The notes: generated by a model from the sequence alone, not told the origin. A stretch of 36,842 nucleotides of DNA from CAYXDO01 sp964463485 (GCA_964463485.1 CAYXDO010000105.1:1-36842); one strand, 5' to 3'; shown: positions 15,702 to 24,009, numbered from the stretch's first letter. Numbers and translations: made by a program.

Positions 15702-18203
15702 TTGAGCACATCGTTCGTCGTCCGAGGCCTGCGAAGCTCGCATGGGCGGGCCGTCTGGGGGCTTGCGCTTGGCTTGTGGGCCTGCGGACCCGAGACTCTC
15801 CGCTTCGCCGCAGAAGTGAGGAGCGGAGAGCTGGCAGCGTTCGTCGTGATGGGCGCGGATCGAACGGTCGAGCTCGCGGGCTGGGTCGGCGAGCGAAGTG
15901 AGGTCGAGGTCAGCGACCCTGAGGTCGCCGTGGTGACTTTCGCGTTTCCTCGGGACCGGTTGGTGGACCTCGATGGGCTGCCCCTCGGCCAGCAAATCCT
16001 CGACGCTACCCGCGTCCGCGGCCTCGCAGACTCAGCGTCCGAAGGGTCGTGTGGTCGATGTGTGGCCCACGACCGCGCCAATCGGCTCCTTGCGCTCGCA
16101 GGCTCGAGCTGCCCGCCACCCGAATTTGCCAGGACCGAAGTGCAAGGCGATCGCGCTCGCGCGGAAGGCGCCCGCGACCTCGTTCGCCTCGACTTCCCCG
16201 GCGACTGCGCCTGCGGCCGGCTGGAAGTCGGACCCGAGCGCCCCACGCTGTCGCTCGAGCCCGCTCCTGGCTTCGATTGGACCTTCTCGAAGCTCAGCGA
16301 GACCGTCGGTGGGTTTGGTGTGTTCGGTGAGCACGTCTCCCGCCGAGTCTCTGACGAGGGCTTCGAAGTGCGCATGAACGAGCCCACCTTCCCTGGACCG
16401 ATCGCAGCGGCAGCAGGTACGCCCGAAGGCGGGTTCGTCGTGATCGCTCGCGATGTGAGTCGCGCCGAAGGTTTTCACACTCAGGTCTTGAGCGCTGACC
16501 TGACGGTGCAGTCAGAAATCTCGGGCCCGGACGCTCGCGTCCTCGGGTTGCTCCACTCGGCGTTACCGGATCGATACGTCATGGCCACGGAGGGACCCAC
16601 CGGCGTGCCACGAATGCTCGTCTGCAACCAACCAGCTTCGGAGTGGGACTGCGGTGAGCTCACGCCGAGGGGTTTGGAGCTGCCGGTCGGCAGGGAAGTC
16701 GCGCGCCTGAGTTGGACCTCCCGCCCGCTCGCGTTGTACTCTCCACAGTGGATGCTCGTCTTCGACCGAGCGCCAGGCACCAACGGACCCTTCGAGACGG
16801 TCTTCACGTCCCCAGCACGCGGTGAGCTTCGCGGGTCGGATGGCGAACGGGTCCGCTTCCTATTCGAGGTGGTCCCAAACCCATCCCAGCAGGAAGTCGA
16901 CACCATCTACCTCGCCCTGTCCTCGACCGTCGCCGCGCTCTGTTTGCAACTCGGCGGAGCCGACCCGAGCGCTCGGACGCTGGTCGCGCCCATCGACTTC
17001 GAACGCCCCATGAATTGGCAGGAGCTCGATGTTCGCCAAGGCCGGTGCGGCGGTATCTATTTTCACCCTGACGGTCGGTTCACCACGTATTTGGGCGGCG
17101 AGCTCATCGACTGCAGTCTCGATGGGTGTTCGGCACCCATTACGTATCGAGATTTGGCGATCAGCGACCCACCCGAGGCGCTTCGTCAAGCTCAGTCCGG
17201 GCGCGTGTTGGCTCATACCCAGTCGACTGTGTTTCTGAAGGGCACAGACGGCAACTTCTCCAGAGCGCTCGGCGACGAGTATCTGGGCGTTTTCGTGCAC
17301 GCCGCCGAGCGGCACGGTGTCGCCCTCGGGCTCACCGCTGGCGGCTTGCTCATTCAAGCCGGCGACCCGGTGAGTGTTCGAAGCCTCTCGCCTTTCCGGC
17401 AGATCCACGCCGTCGTCGATGACACGAGCACCGGCGGCTTCCTCGTCGCCGCGCGAGTCGCCGCAGCTTGGTCCCTCTTCCACCTGAGTTGGCCGGAGCT
17501 GGAAGCCCAGGAGGTTCCTGGGCTGGCCACCGAGGGCGCGAGCTATTGGGAGCTCGCCGAGCTCGCCCCCGGGCGTTTCGTGGTGACGAAGGATGAGTCG
17601 ATCTTCGTCGTCCATCAGGATCAGGTCGTCGACGTTTTCATCGAATGGGATGATCCGGCGACGCCCGAAATCGAAGAGAGGCCGGACAAGTGCGACAGGC
17701 TCTTCAACCATGCCTCAGGCGCGTCCGGCGGTGCCTTTGTAAGCGGCTGCAACGGTCTGGTGTTGTCGGTGGACGGCTACTCCGATCCGCCCGTGGCGCG
17801 CCGACTCTCCCCAGTTGGAGGATCGATGACTTCCGCGGCGGACCTTCGCGCGGGCTACACGCAGTGTCCAGACGACGCATTCTTCTTGCTCCGCGGCCTT
17901 GGCTTTACGGACGATGAGTACGGGCGGCTCTGGCGCATCGGGGCGGACCGGAGACTCGTCGAGGACCCGATCAACGCGCGGGCTCAGACCGCGGCCGGCC
18001 TCGCTTCAGGCCCGCCGTCGGTCCTGTCGAGGGTGGGGTCGGACCTGGTTGCGTCGATCGGTCCGGTGATCTTTCGGGTGGGCTCGAACGGGATCACCAG
18101 ATTGGACGGAGGGGGCATCAAATCGATCTCCGCTGCGGCCCACGGTTCGGGCGTCGTTGGAACCGAGCACGGTCAGCTCTACCTCATCCACTCGGCCGAG
18201 TAA
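15702..18203 (+). CDS. Large hypothetical lipoprotein, beta-propeller-like
   Basis: 833 aa from a TTG at 15702; the frame is open to a TTG at 15618. The later start is preferred because it places GLRSSHGRAVWGLALGLWAC as a lipoprotein signal with charged n-region, hydrophobic core and Cys. The mature part has an N-terminal domain of about 200 residues with several Cys pairs (SCGRC, CACG), then repeated beta-rich blocks with aromatic and Asp/Gly turns, suggestive of a beta-propeller. Probably surface or periplasmic. It ends 83 bp before the RiPP precursor. It shares general build with the lipoprotein at 24117-25904; the two may be distant paralogues. No function recognised. Confidence 0.72.
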   Translation: MSTSFVVRGLRSSHGRAVWGLALGLWACGPETLRFAAEVRSGELAAFVVMGADRTVELAGWVGERSEVEVSDPEVAVVTFAFPRDRLVDLDGLPLGQQILDATRVRGLADSASEGSCGRCVAHDRANRLLALAGSSCPPPEFARTEVQGDRARAEGARDLVRLDFPGDCACGRLEVGPERPTLSLEPAPGFDWTFSKLSETVGGFGVFGEHVSRRVSDEGFEVRMNEPTFPGPIAAAAGTPEGGFVVIARDVSRAEGFHTQVLSADLTVQSEISGPDARVLGLLHSALPDRYVMATEGPTGVPRMLVCNQPASEWDCGELTPRGLELPVGREVARLSWTSRPLALYSPQWMLVFDRAPGTNGPFETVFTSPARGELRGSDGERVRFLFEVVPNPSQQEVDTIYLALSSTVAALCLQLGGADPSARTLVAPIDFERPMNWQELDVRQGRCGGIYFHPDGRFTTYLGGELIDCSLDGCSAPITYRDLAISDPPEALRQAQSGRVLAHTQSTVFLKGTDGNFSRALGDEYLGVFVHAAERHGVALGLTAGGLLIQAGDPVSVRSLSPFRQIHAVVDDTSTGGFLVAARVAAAWSLFHLSWPELEAQEVPGLATEGASYWELAELAPGRFVVTKDESIFVVHQDQVVDVFIEWDDPATPEIEERPDKCDRLFNHASGASGGAFVSGCNGLVLSVDGYSDPPVARRLSPVGGSMTSAADLRAGYTQCPDDAFFLLRGLGFTDDEYGRLWRIGADRRLVEDPINARAQTAAGLASGPPSVLSRVGSDLVASIGPVIFRVGSNGITRLDGGGIKSISAAAHGSGVVGTEHGQLYLIHSAE

Positions 18204-18286
18204 TTCTCGTCGCGATCGAACCGTGTGGGGATCCGGCGAGAGGACGAACCTTGAAATGCCACGTGTGCTCAGGTAGCTTTCCGCTC

Positions 18287-18478
18287 ATGTCCGACGATAC
18301 GAAGAAGGACCCCAAAGAGAAGTATAAGAACGTCTCCTATTGGAAAGAGGCGGGAGCTCCCGATCCGAGCGACCTCTCCGACGAGGAGCTCGACGAGGTG
18401 GCGGGTGGCTCCCGCTGGGACTATTGCAGCAACGGCTGCCCTACGCACTGCATGGGTTGGAACACCTGGAAGTACTAA
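18287..18478 (+). CDS. RiPP precursor peptide with double-glycine leader
   Basis: 63 aa. Residues 1-41 form an acidic leader ending in LSDEELDEVAGG (30-41), the classic double-glycine export/cleavage signal of Nif11/NHLP-like and bacteriocin-type leaders. The predicted 22-residue core (42-63) contains Cys47, Cys51 and Cys55 in C-x3-C-x3-C spacing, plus Trp44, Trp58, Trp61, Tyr46 and Tyr63. The three-residue segments WDY and WNT are possible radical-SAM cyclophane sites, and the cysteines are possible thioether, disulfide or S-glycosylation sites. Start ATG at 18287, with AGG about 13 bases upstream. The stop lies three bases before the radical SAM gene. That this is a precursor rests on leader, size, core composition and neighbours; the final structure cannot be predicted. 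Confidence 0.82.
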   Translation: MSDDTKKDPKEKYKNVSYWKEAGAPDPSDLSDEELDEVAGGSRWDYCSNGCPTHCMGWNTWKY

Positions 18479-18481
18479 GTC

Positions 18482-19900
18482 TTGGATCCGATCTCCGACG
18501 TCGCGTTTCGCTTTCGGAACAAGCGCTTTCTCATCGATCGATCGACCTGGAGGACCTTCGAGCTCAGCGAGCACGACTGGGCTGAGCTCGATGCCAGCGT
18601 GCTCGTCATCGGAGATGGCCGTGCCTACGAGCTCCCGTTCGAGTACCGCGTCGACGATCCTCCGCCCGAGGTCGCGCGCGGTCCGGATGTGAGCCTCCCC
18701 ATCGTCGCTCCCGGTCATTACGTGATTTATCTGTCCACGGGCTGCAACATGGGTTGCGGTTATTGCTGGAACGACGGCGGTGAGATTTATGGCAACGCGG
18801 AGCGGATGACTCTGGCACGTGCGGACGAGCTGGTCGAATTCATCCTCGAGCATTCCAGCATCCACGGGAAGCTCTCGATCACCTTCATGGGGGGCGAGCC
18901 GCTGCTTGCCTACGAGGCGTTGGAGAGGCTCATTCGCGAGCTCGACGCCCGATTCCCCGGCCCTGTCGAGTACGACCTCGAGACCAACGGTACTCTCTTG
19001 GACGCAGCTCGGGCCGAGTTCCTTCGCGACCACAAGGTGCGTACGAACGTGAGCATCGATGGCCCGCCCGCGCTGAACCGGTTCCGAGTGTTCAAGAGCG
19101 GCAAGCCGACGTTCGACCAAGTGATCGAGCGACTGAAGGTGGCCGACTCAGTCGGGATGCCATTCGACCTGAGCGTGACGCTGACGAAGGAAGCGGTCCC
19201 GAGGCTCGAGGACACCGTGGCGTGGCTCGAGTCGACTTTTGCCGCGGAGACGACGCACATCGTCCTGTCGCGGGTTCGTCACGACATGTTCCTGCCTGAG
19301 GGTCACGACGCAGCGCTCTCGTGGGTCGACCGCAAAGAATACTACGACCGCTATGCTGAGCTCATGATGAGTCGGTATTATGTGAAGGGCATCGTTCCCC
19401 GAATCGGCGACGCCGAGGTGATGGAGAAGATGAAACAGGTCTTCTTCGCGGGGAGCGGTGATCCGGCGGGTCGCTATTGTGGTTTGGTCAACGCGAAGAC
19501 CGCGGGTAACTTGGTCGTGACGCCAAACGGCTCGCTCTACCCTTGCCATCGGTGGACCGAGCCCGAGCGGGTCGTGGGAACCATTTCCGGGGGCGTTCAA
19601 CCGCACGCGGCCTACGGCCACCTCGACTTGCCCGAGGAGTGTACGGGGTGTTGGGCTCGGAGGTTGTGCGGAGGGGGAGGGTGTCCGGCGGGAAATCGTC
19701 GCGCGACAGGCAGCGCCTCCCGAGTAGACCCGGGCTACTGTTCCGAGCTCGATTACGTCGTGAAGCTCTCGGTCTACATGCTCTCGTGTTTGCCGCTCGA
19801 CTTCAAGGTCAAGCTGTTCCCTCTCGGCCGAGAGCTCGAGCGACAAAAAGACTCCGAGGCTTGGAGGCGCAAGGAAGCCGCGTTCCGACACTCTTGCTGA
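18482..19900 (+). CDS. Radical SAM/SPASM peptide maturase
   Basis: 472 aa from a TTG preceded by GGAAG at good spacing, only three bases after the precursor stop. Residues 1-75 form a small N-terminal domain that may bind the leader (RRE-like, inferred). The radical SAM core has Cys88, Cys92 and Cys95 (CNMGCGYC) for the SAM-binding 4Fe-4S cluster and GGEP at 137-140. The C-terminal SPASM region has Cys333, Cys355, then CTGC (387-390), Cys396, Cys401 and Cys420, enough for two auxiliary clusters. SPASM maturases make thioether, C-C or C-O cross-links in peptide substrates. The precursor just upstream is the obvious substrate. Which cross-link is formed (ranthipeptide-, sactipeptide- or cyclophane-like) is not settled by sequence alone. 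Confidence 0.92.
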   Translation: MDPISDVAFRFRNKRFLIDRSTWRTFELSEHDWAELDASVLVIGDGRAYELPFEYRVDDPPPEVARGPDVSLPIVAPGHYVIYLSTGCNMGCGYCWNDGGEIYGNAERMTLARADELVEFILEHSSIHGKLSITFMGGEPLLAYEALERLIRELDARFPGPVEYDLETNGTLLDAARAEFLRDHKVRTNVSIDGPPALNRFRVFKSGKPTFDQVIERLKVADSVGMPFDLSVTLTKEAVPRLEDTVAWLESTFAAETTHIVLSRVRHDMFLPEGHDAALSWVDRKEYYDRYAELMMSRYYVKGIVPRIGDAEVMEKMKQVFFAGSGDPAGRYCGLVNAKTAGNLVVTPNGSLYPCHRWTEPERVVGTISGGVQPHAAYGHLDLPEECTGCWARRLCGGGGCPAGNRRATGSASRVDPGYCSELDYVVKLSVYMLSCLPLDFKVKLFPLGRELERQKDSEAWRRKEAAFRHSC

Positions 19901-20832
19901 CTCGTGCGAAACACCGGCGCACCAGCGGCGCGCCCTTGGTCTCGATCGTCGTGCCCGTTTGGAACGGCGAGGCCAAGTTGGACAGATGCCTCGACTCGCT
20001 GGCGAAGCAGACGCTCGAGCGCGTCGAGGTCGTGGTGGTCGATGACGGGTCTACCGATGGCACTCGAGGCATCATCACGACGTTTCTCGAGCGAGACCCC
20101 ACGAAATTTGTCGCACTCTCTGGCCCCAATCGCGGGCTCGGGGCGGCCCGCAACCAAGGGCTCGCGATCGCGCGAGGAGACTTCGTGGGGTTCGCGGACG
20201 CCGATGACTTTCTTCATCCCTGGGCGCTCGAGCGCATGGTGGAGCTCGCGATCCGGTCGGGCGCGGACCTGGTGGTGGCCAATTTTCAGACGGAGATGCC
20301 GTCTGGAGTGTTTACCGTGGACGTGCTCTCGCGCCTCGACGACGACCCGCTCCTCATGACTTTGCCGGCGGTCTGGAACAAGGTCCACCGGCGGTCTGCG
20401 TTCGAGGCTGTTCGCTTTCCTCATACGCGGATCACCGAGGACTTCGCCGTGACGCCAAGACTCATGCTGAACGCGGAGCGCATCGAGCGTTTGGCGGAGG
20501 CGCCGTACGTCTACGATCGCACGGGCGCAGACGGGCTCACCGCGAAGATGTCGCGCGACCCTTCGCTGGTGTTCGAGTACGTGGTCACCTTCGAGCTCCT
20601 CGTCGACTTTTTTCGGACCCACCCTCGTGCCGAGCGGTATCGCCGCGCCATCGCTCGTGGGTTGCTCCACCAGCTGGCGGCCGGATGCGGGATGCTGGCG
20701 TCGCACCCGGAGCGGCTCGATGAGTTCGTTTCTCGATGTGGTGCGATCATCGAGCGGGAATTCGGTGGGATCTTCGACGAGAATTGTCCTTACCCCGAGT
20801 GGCCAATCGCGTGGCGTCCGCGTCGAAGCTGA
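19894..20832 (+). CDS. Family 2 glycosyltransferase
   Basis: About 312 aa from a TTG at 19894 overlapping the radical SAM stop; a TTG at 19861 is another possible start. GT-A fold of family GT2: VSIVVPVWNGEAKLDRCLDSL, the nucleotide-binding VVVVDDGSTDGT, GLGAARNQGL, and the metal-binding DADD. The C-terminal half has TEDFAVTPRLML, as in many GT2 enzymes. No membrane segment, so cytoplasmic. The coupling to the maturase and precursor genes suggests it glycosylates the peptide; in glycocins a GT2 enzyme (SunS-type) adds sugar to Cys or Ser. That role is inferred from context. Confidence 0.88.
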   Translation: MLTRAKHRRTSGAPLVSIVVPVWNGEAKLDRCLDSLAKQTLERVEVVVVDDGSTDGTRGIITTFLERDPTKFVALSGPNRGLGAARNQGLAIARGDFVGFADADDFLHPWALERMVELAIRSGADLVVANFQTEMPSGVFTVDVLSRLDDDPLLMTLPAVWNKVHRRSAFEAVRFPHTRITEDFAVTPRLMLNAERIERLAEAPYVYDRTGADGLTAKMSRDPSLVFEYVVTFELLVDFFRTHPRAERYRRAIARGLLHQLAAGCGMLASHPERLDEFVSRCGAIIEREFGGIFDENCPYPEWPIAWRPRRS

Positions 20833-22514
20833 ATTTTCCTTCGGACTCCGCCCCCGAAGCGCTGTGCTCGGTCGTGAAGTTGCTCCGACTTCCCTACTCG
20901 AGAGCCTACGTGGAGGAGTCGATGGAGGCCACAGGAGCTCCGCAGTCGCTCAAGGGCTTGACGGCGGCAGCTCCGGTCCTTGGCTTGCGTGCCAACGCTT
21001 CTCGCGTCTCTTTCGAGGATCTGAACGTTCGCGGCGGTGCGCTCCTCATCAGTTGTGACACTGGCTTCGGGGTGCTGACGGAGGCTCGCGAGTCTGGGTT
21101 CGTCGTCGCGGACCGGACGGGTCGGCGCCTGGTGGAAAGGGGTGAGCTGGCGACTCGGTACCGGGGAGTTGCCGTGCGCTTCGAGTCATCTCCGGAGACT
21201 GCGACCATCGAGCGAGGGCGTCTATTGAAGCTCGCTCGCGAGCGGCTGGGCTGGATGGCGCTTGGAGAGGGCGTCTTCGACCGTCGCCCTGCTCATCGAG
21301 TTGCGCTCGTCGCTGCGCTCGCGCTGGCCCTGGGAAGCTCGTGGCGACAGGGAGCTACTCACGGAGGGCTCCTCGTCCTGTTGTGGGTGCTCTCCGCGAT
21401 GGGCGGTGTCGCGTCGATCGCCGCGGCGAGGAAGTCCGTTGGAGACTCGGGAACGCTCTCCGATTTTCTGTGCGGAGGAAAGTGGGGGTGCCAGTCCGTG
21501 CTCGACTCTTCGTTCGCTCGCCCGTTCGGCGTCGACCTCGCCGCGCTGGGGAGCGCGTTCTTCACGGCGCAGCTCCTCGTCAGCGCGGCCCGACCTCTCG
21601 ATGGAGCGTCTTTGGCGGCGTCGTTGTACGTGGTGGCCGCGCCCTTCGCGGCCGTGTTGCTGGCGCTCCAGGCCTACCCGATTCGGAAGTGGTGTGGGCT
21701 GTGTCTGGTGGCCGACCTGTCCGTACTCATCGCCGCCCTCGCAAGCTATCTGCTGAGCCCACTGTCTCTGGATGGGTCGTCTCTGCTGCCCTTGTGGCTG
21801 GGTTGTCTTGCGCTCACGTACCTGTTGTTCGTCCCCATGGAGCGAGCTCGTATCAGGGCCGGACAGCTCAGGCTGCGCCTCGACGATATCCTCGAGTCTC
21901 CCTACGGACAGCTCGCCGAGGCGATGAGCTCGCCGGCGATCGAGCTCTCTTCGATCGAGCCGGCGTGGGTCTGGCCCTCGACGTCGCCCGAGCTCCGCGT
22001 CGATCTGTTCCTTCACCCGGACTGTCAGGCCTGTCATGGCCTCGTGGGTCCGCTCCGAGCGTTGATCGAGGAAGTGGGCGAAGTCATCGAATTCCGCGCT
22101 CATCTGCCGGCCAAGCAGCCAAGCGACGAGGTCGAGGCGGCGCGTCTACAGGCTCTGCGACGGATCGCGTGCGGCGCGGGAGCGCAGGCCGCTCTTGCGG
22201 CGTTGAAGGAGCGACCGCCAGTGGAGTTGACGGCGCTCGACGAATGGGTGAGTCGGTGGGTAGCCGAGCTCGAAGAGCAGGCAGAGTCTGCGCAGGATGC
22301 GACGGTACGAGCGAAAATGGCGGAGGTGCCTGTCCAGAGAGACTTCCCGACCCCGGCCGTCTACGTTTCGAGCGCGGGCGGGGCGTCGGTGCGGCTCGAC
22401 CTGCCATTCAGGCACCTGCGCGCGCTGTTGACTTCCGATCGAGACGTGCTGAGAGGAGCGCTGGTTCGGACGGGCCAGCCAACCCTGTCGACTACGCCGA
22501 GGGTGCGGCCGTAG
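20811..22514 (+). CDS. Degenerate C39-like domain fused to VKOR and thioredoxin-like domains
   Basis: 567 aa from a GTG at 20811 overlapping the glycosyltransferase end (frame open to 20736). Three parts. (1) Residues about 12-125 align by eye with the peptidase C39 fold (SLKGLTAAAPVLGLRA, VVADRTGRRLV), but the catalytic Cys position and the His of the usual HFVVL motif (here FGVL) are not conserved, so it is probably inactive. (2) A membrane VKOR domain of about five helices has a loop pair Cys221/Cys227 and the active-site CGLC (295-298). (3) A thioredoxin/DsbA-like domain carries CQAC (405-408). It should form disulfides outside the cytoplasm with quinone as acceptor. As the last gene of the RiPP run it may oxidise the peptide; C39 domains recognise double-glycine leaders. 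Confidence 0.85.
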   Translation: MASASKLNFPSDSAPEALCSVVKLLRLPYSRAYVEESMEATGAPQSLKGLTAAAPVLGLRANASRVSFEDLNVRGGALLISCDTGFGVLTEARESGFVVADRTGRRLVERGELATRYRGVAVRFESSPETATIERGRLLKLARERLGWMALGEGVFDRRPAHRVALVAALALALGSSWRQGATHGGLLVLLWVLSAMGGVASIAAARKSVGDSGTLSDFLCGGKWGCQSVLDSSFARPFGVDLAALGSAFFTAQLLVSAARPLDGASLAASLYVVAAPFAAVLLALQAYPIRKWCGLCLVADLSVLIAALASYLLSPLSLDGSSLLPLWLGCLALTYLLFVPMERARIRAGQLRLRLDDILESPYGQLAEAMSSPAIELSSIEPAWVWPSTSPELRVDLFLHPDCQACHGLVGPLRALIEEVGEVIEFRAHLPAKQPSDEVEAARLQALRRIACGAGAQAALAALKERPPVELTALDEWVSRWVAELEEQAESAQDATVRAKMAEVPVQRDFPTPAVYVSSAGGASVRLDLPFRHLRALLTSDRDVLRGALVRTGQPTLSTTPRVRP

Positions 22515-22905
22515 GAGGTGTCGTCGGTGCCTTGAACGCGTCCTCGAGCGCCACCCGTCCGAAGAGCGACATCCCCAAGCCTGACGTGAACATCGTCGAG
22601 ATCTGGATCATCAGCGCCGTCTCGCCGACGCCGGGAATCAAAGCAGCCCCGATCATCGCCGCGGCGCACGCGGCCGAGATTTTTCCGTCTCGGCTCGTCG
22701 CAGCCTTCTTCAGGCCCTCGAAGAAGCCGACTCGCGAAGCACCCGCGGAGCTGCCATCGCGCCCCGCGAAGGCGTCTACTGGCTTGGCTTCCGTCGCCTC
22801 CACGGGCGCTCCCTTTGGCGCAGGGGCGGCAGACTGCGTTTCGGCAGGCTGAGTTACAGCAGACTGAGCTACAGCTCCTTGTCCCTGGGCGATCCGGTTC
22901 AGCAT
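22492..22905 (-). CDS. Hypothetical small membrane protein with pentapeptide repeats
   Basis: 137 aa. The N-terminal 55 residues are Ala/Gln/Pro-rich with three tandem five-residue units (AVAQS, AVTQP, AETQS). Residues about 75-118 form two hydrophobic, glycine-bearing helices (ACAAAMIGAALIPGVGE and MIQISTMFTSGLGMSLFG), and the C-terminus is Pro/Thr/Ala-rich. It is convergent with the VKOR gene and overlaps its last 23 bases. The helical hairpin with IPGVG is reminiscent of small pore-forming or holin-like peptides, but no family was recognised and this is only a resemblance. No ribosome site is visible at the ATG. Confidence 0.6.
   Translation of the reverse strand: MLNRIAQGQGAVAQSAVTQPAETQSAAPAPKGAPVEATEAKPVDAFAGRDGSSAGASRVGFFEGLKKAATSRDGKISAACAAAMIGAALIPGVGETALMIQISTMFTSGLGMSLFGRVALEDAFKAPTTPPTAAPSA
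22830..22874. repeat. Three 15-bp tandem repeats inside a coding region
   Basis: Imperfect units at 22830-22844, 22845-22859 and 22860-22874, each starting CAG and reading CAGACTGAGCTACAG in the last copy. They encode the pentapeptide repeats of the minus-strand 137-aa protein and probably vary in copy number between strains. Confidence 0.75.
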
Positions 22906-22985
22906 GAGGGATCGTTAGCGAACAAATACGATGTTGGCAACCAACGAATCGAGCCCATGAGCCCATCGAGCCCAGGTCTCGCGGG

Positions 22986-23282
22986 TCACTTCTTCTTGAT
23001 TTCGAGCACCGGGATGTCCTTCTCCTCCTTCACCTCGAGCTCGTCGCCGTCTTTGCACATGCCACCGAAGCTCTTCCCTTCCTTGCTCTTCGCGATGATC
23101 TTTCCGGCCGCGATGGAAGTCGTGGTGTGCGGGCCCACGCGTTGGTTGCTGGTGTTGCCGGACTCGATCGTGAAGTCCCACTTGGTGTCGTTGTGAATGC
23201 GGCACGACGCAAGCGCGGGTGCCGCCGCGAGGACCACGACCGACGCGACGCCCGCTGTCATGATTGCACGAAAGATTCTCAC
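22986..23282 (-). CDS. Small secreted protein, thaumatin-like fragment or unknown
   Basis: 98 aa from a GTG at 23282 with GGAGG six bases upstream (a TTG one codon earlier is spaced worse). Signal peptide RIFRAIMTAGVASVVVLAAAPALA, then a mature part of about 74 residues starting SCRIHNDTKWDF with ESGNTSNQRVGPHTTTSI, beta-rich, two cysteines (one next to the cleavage site, one in GGMCKDGD) likely joined by a disulfide, and a Lys/Glu-rich tail. The NDTKWDF.IESGN pattern recalls beta-sandwich secreted proteins, but no function is assigned. Divergent from the DUF1801 gene. Confidence 0.72.
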   Translation of the reverse strand: MRIFRAIMTAGVASVVVLAAAPALASCRIHNDTKWDFTIESGNTSNQRVGPHTTTSIAAGKIIAKSKEGKSFGGMCKDGDELEVKEEKDIPVLEIKKK

Positions 23283-23376
23283 CAAAGGCCTCCATTTCCG
23301 CAGGAGCAGGCAAACGCGCTGCTTGCGATCGCGAGGCTAGCCCAACTCCCTTGCGGCATCAACCCAGGTCCGCGCT

Positions 23377-23412
23377 GACCCCGGCGACCCCGGTGAACCC
23401 GGCGACCCGGTC
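23377..23412. repeat. Four 9-bp tandem repeats of GACCCCGGC type
   Basis: Units at 23377-23385, 23386-23394, 23395-23403 and 23404-23412 (the last with slippage: GACCCGGTC). It lies in the intergenic region between the secreted protein and the DUF1801 gene. No coding or hairpin role is evident. Confidence 0.6.
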
Positions 23413-23514
23413 CCTTCGCCTCTGCGGGTGAGTTCGGAGAGACGTCCGCCAGGGGCTGAGTTCCGGCCTGTCACCCACGTTGACTTCCGCCTCCGACCGG
23501 CGGAAGGCCGACCC

Positions 23515-23943
23515 ATGAACGCCGGTCGAACGCCCATCGATGAGTATCTGGACAAGGTCCCAGAGGCCCAGCGTGCCGCGCTCGAGCGAGTAAGGCGCAT
23601 CATTCACGAGGTCGCCCCAGAGGTCGAGGAGACGATCAGCTATCGAGTGCCGACCTTCGATCTGAACGGCCACCTCGTCGGCTTCGCCGCGTTCAAGGAA
23701 CACTGCTCGCTCTTCCCCATGGATGGCTCCACCGTCGAAGCCTTCGCATCCGAGCTCGGTGACTATGAAACGAGCAAGGGCACGATTCAGTTCACCCTCG
23801 AGAGGCCGCTCCCGGATACGCTGATTCGCCGGATCGTGGAGGCTCGCCTGGCCGTGAATCTCGCGAAGAAAGGACCGCGCATCAGGAAAACCGCGGAGCC
23901 CGCTGTCACGCAGAAAAAATCGCGCGCGCCCCGGTCGAAGTGA
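23515..23943 (+). CDS. DUF1801 domain protein (YdhG-like)
   Basis: 142 aa from the ATG at 23515 with AAGG eight bases upstream; the upstream part of the frame is not coding-like. The family pattern is clear: TPIDEYLDKVPEAQRAALERVR, then EVEETISYRVPTFDLNGH, VGFAAFKEHCSLFPMDG and the TSKGTIQFTLERPLP strand, ending in a conserved helix. A basic tail (RIRKTAEPAVTQKKSRAP) is an extension. Members include the B. subtilis iron chaperone Fra-like group, but most are uncharacterised. It stands alone in its transcription unit. Confidence 0.9.
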   Translation: MNAGRTPIDEYLDKVPEAQRAALERVRRIIHEVAPEVEETISYRVPTFDLNGHLVGFAAFKEHCSLFPMDGSTVEAFASELGDYETSKGTIQFTLERPLPDTLIRRIVEARLAVNLAKKGPRIRKTAEPAVTQKKSRAPRSK

Positions 23944-23996
23944 TTCGTGGGTGCCTTGGTACGGGTCCCCGCAGGTGCGTGAGTGACCACCGGTCT

Positions 23997-24009
23997 TGTA
24001 CTCAGTACA
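23997..24009. repeat. 13-bp near-palindrome TGTACT-C-AGTACA
   Basis: A perfect six-base inverted repeat around one central C, in the 173-bp gap before the lipoprotein at 24117. Size and symmetry suit a dimeric regulator, but no known operator was recognised and only one copy was noticed. Confidence 0.35.

Noticed and set aside
18251..18286. A promoter with TTGAAA (18251) and TAGCTT (18274) 17 bases apart before the RiPP precursor
   Set aside because: The -10 element matches poorly, and it would place the transcript start at or past the start codon; the spacing may be chance.
18251..18286. A longer precursor beginning at TTG 18251 (adding KCHVCSGSFPL)
   Set aside because: The ATG at 18287 gives a typical acidic leader; the extra residues with two Cys do not fit a leader peptide.
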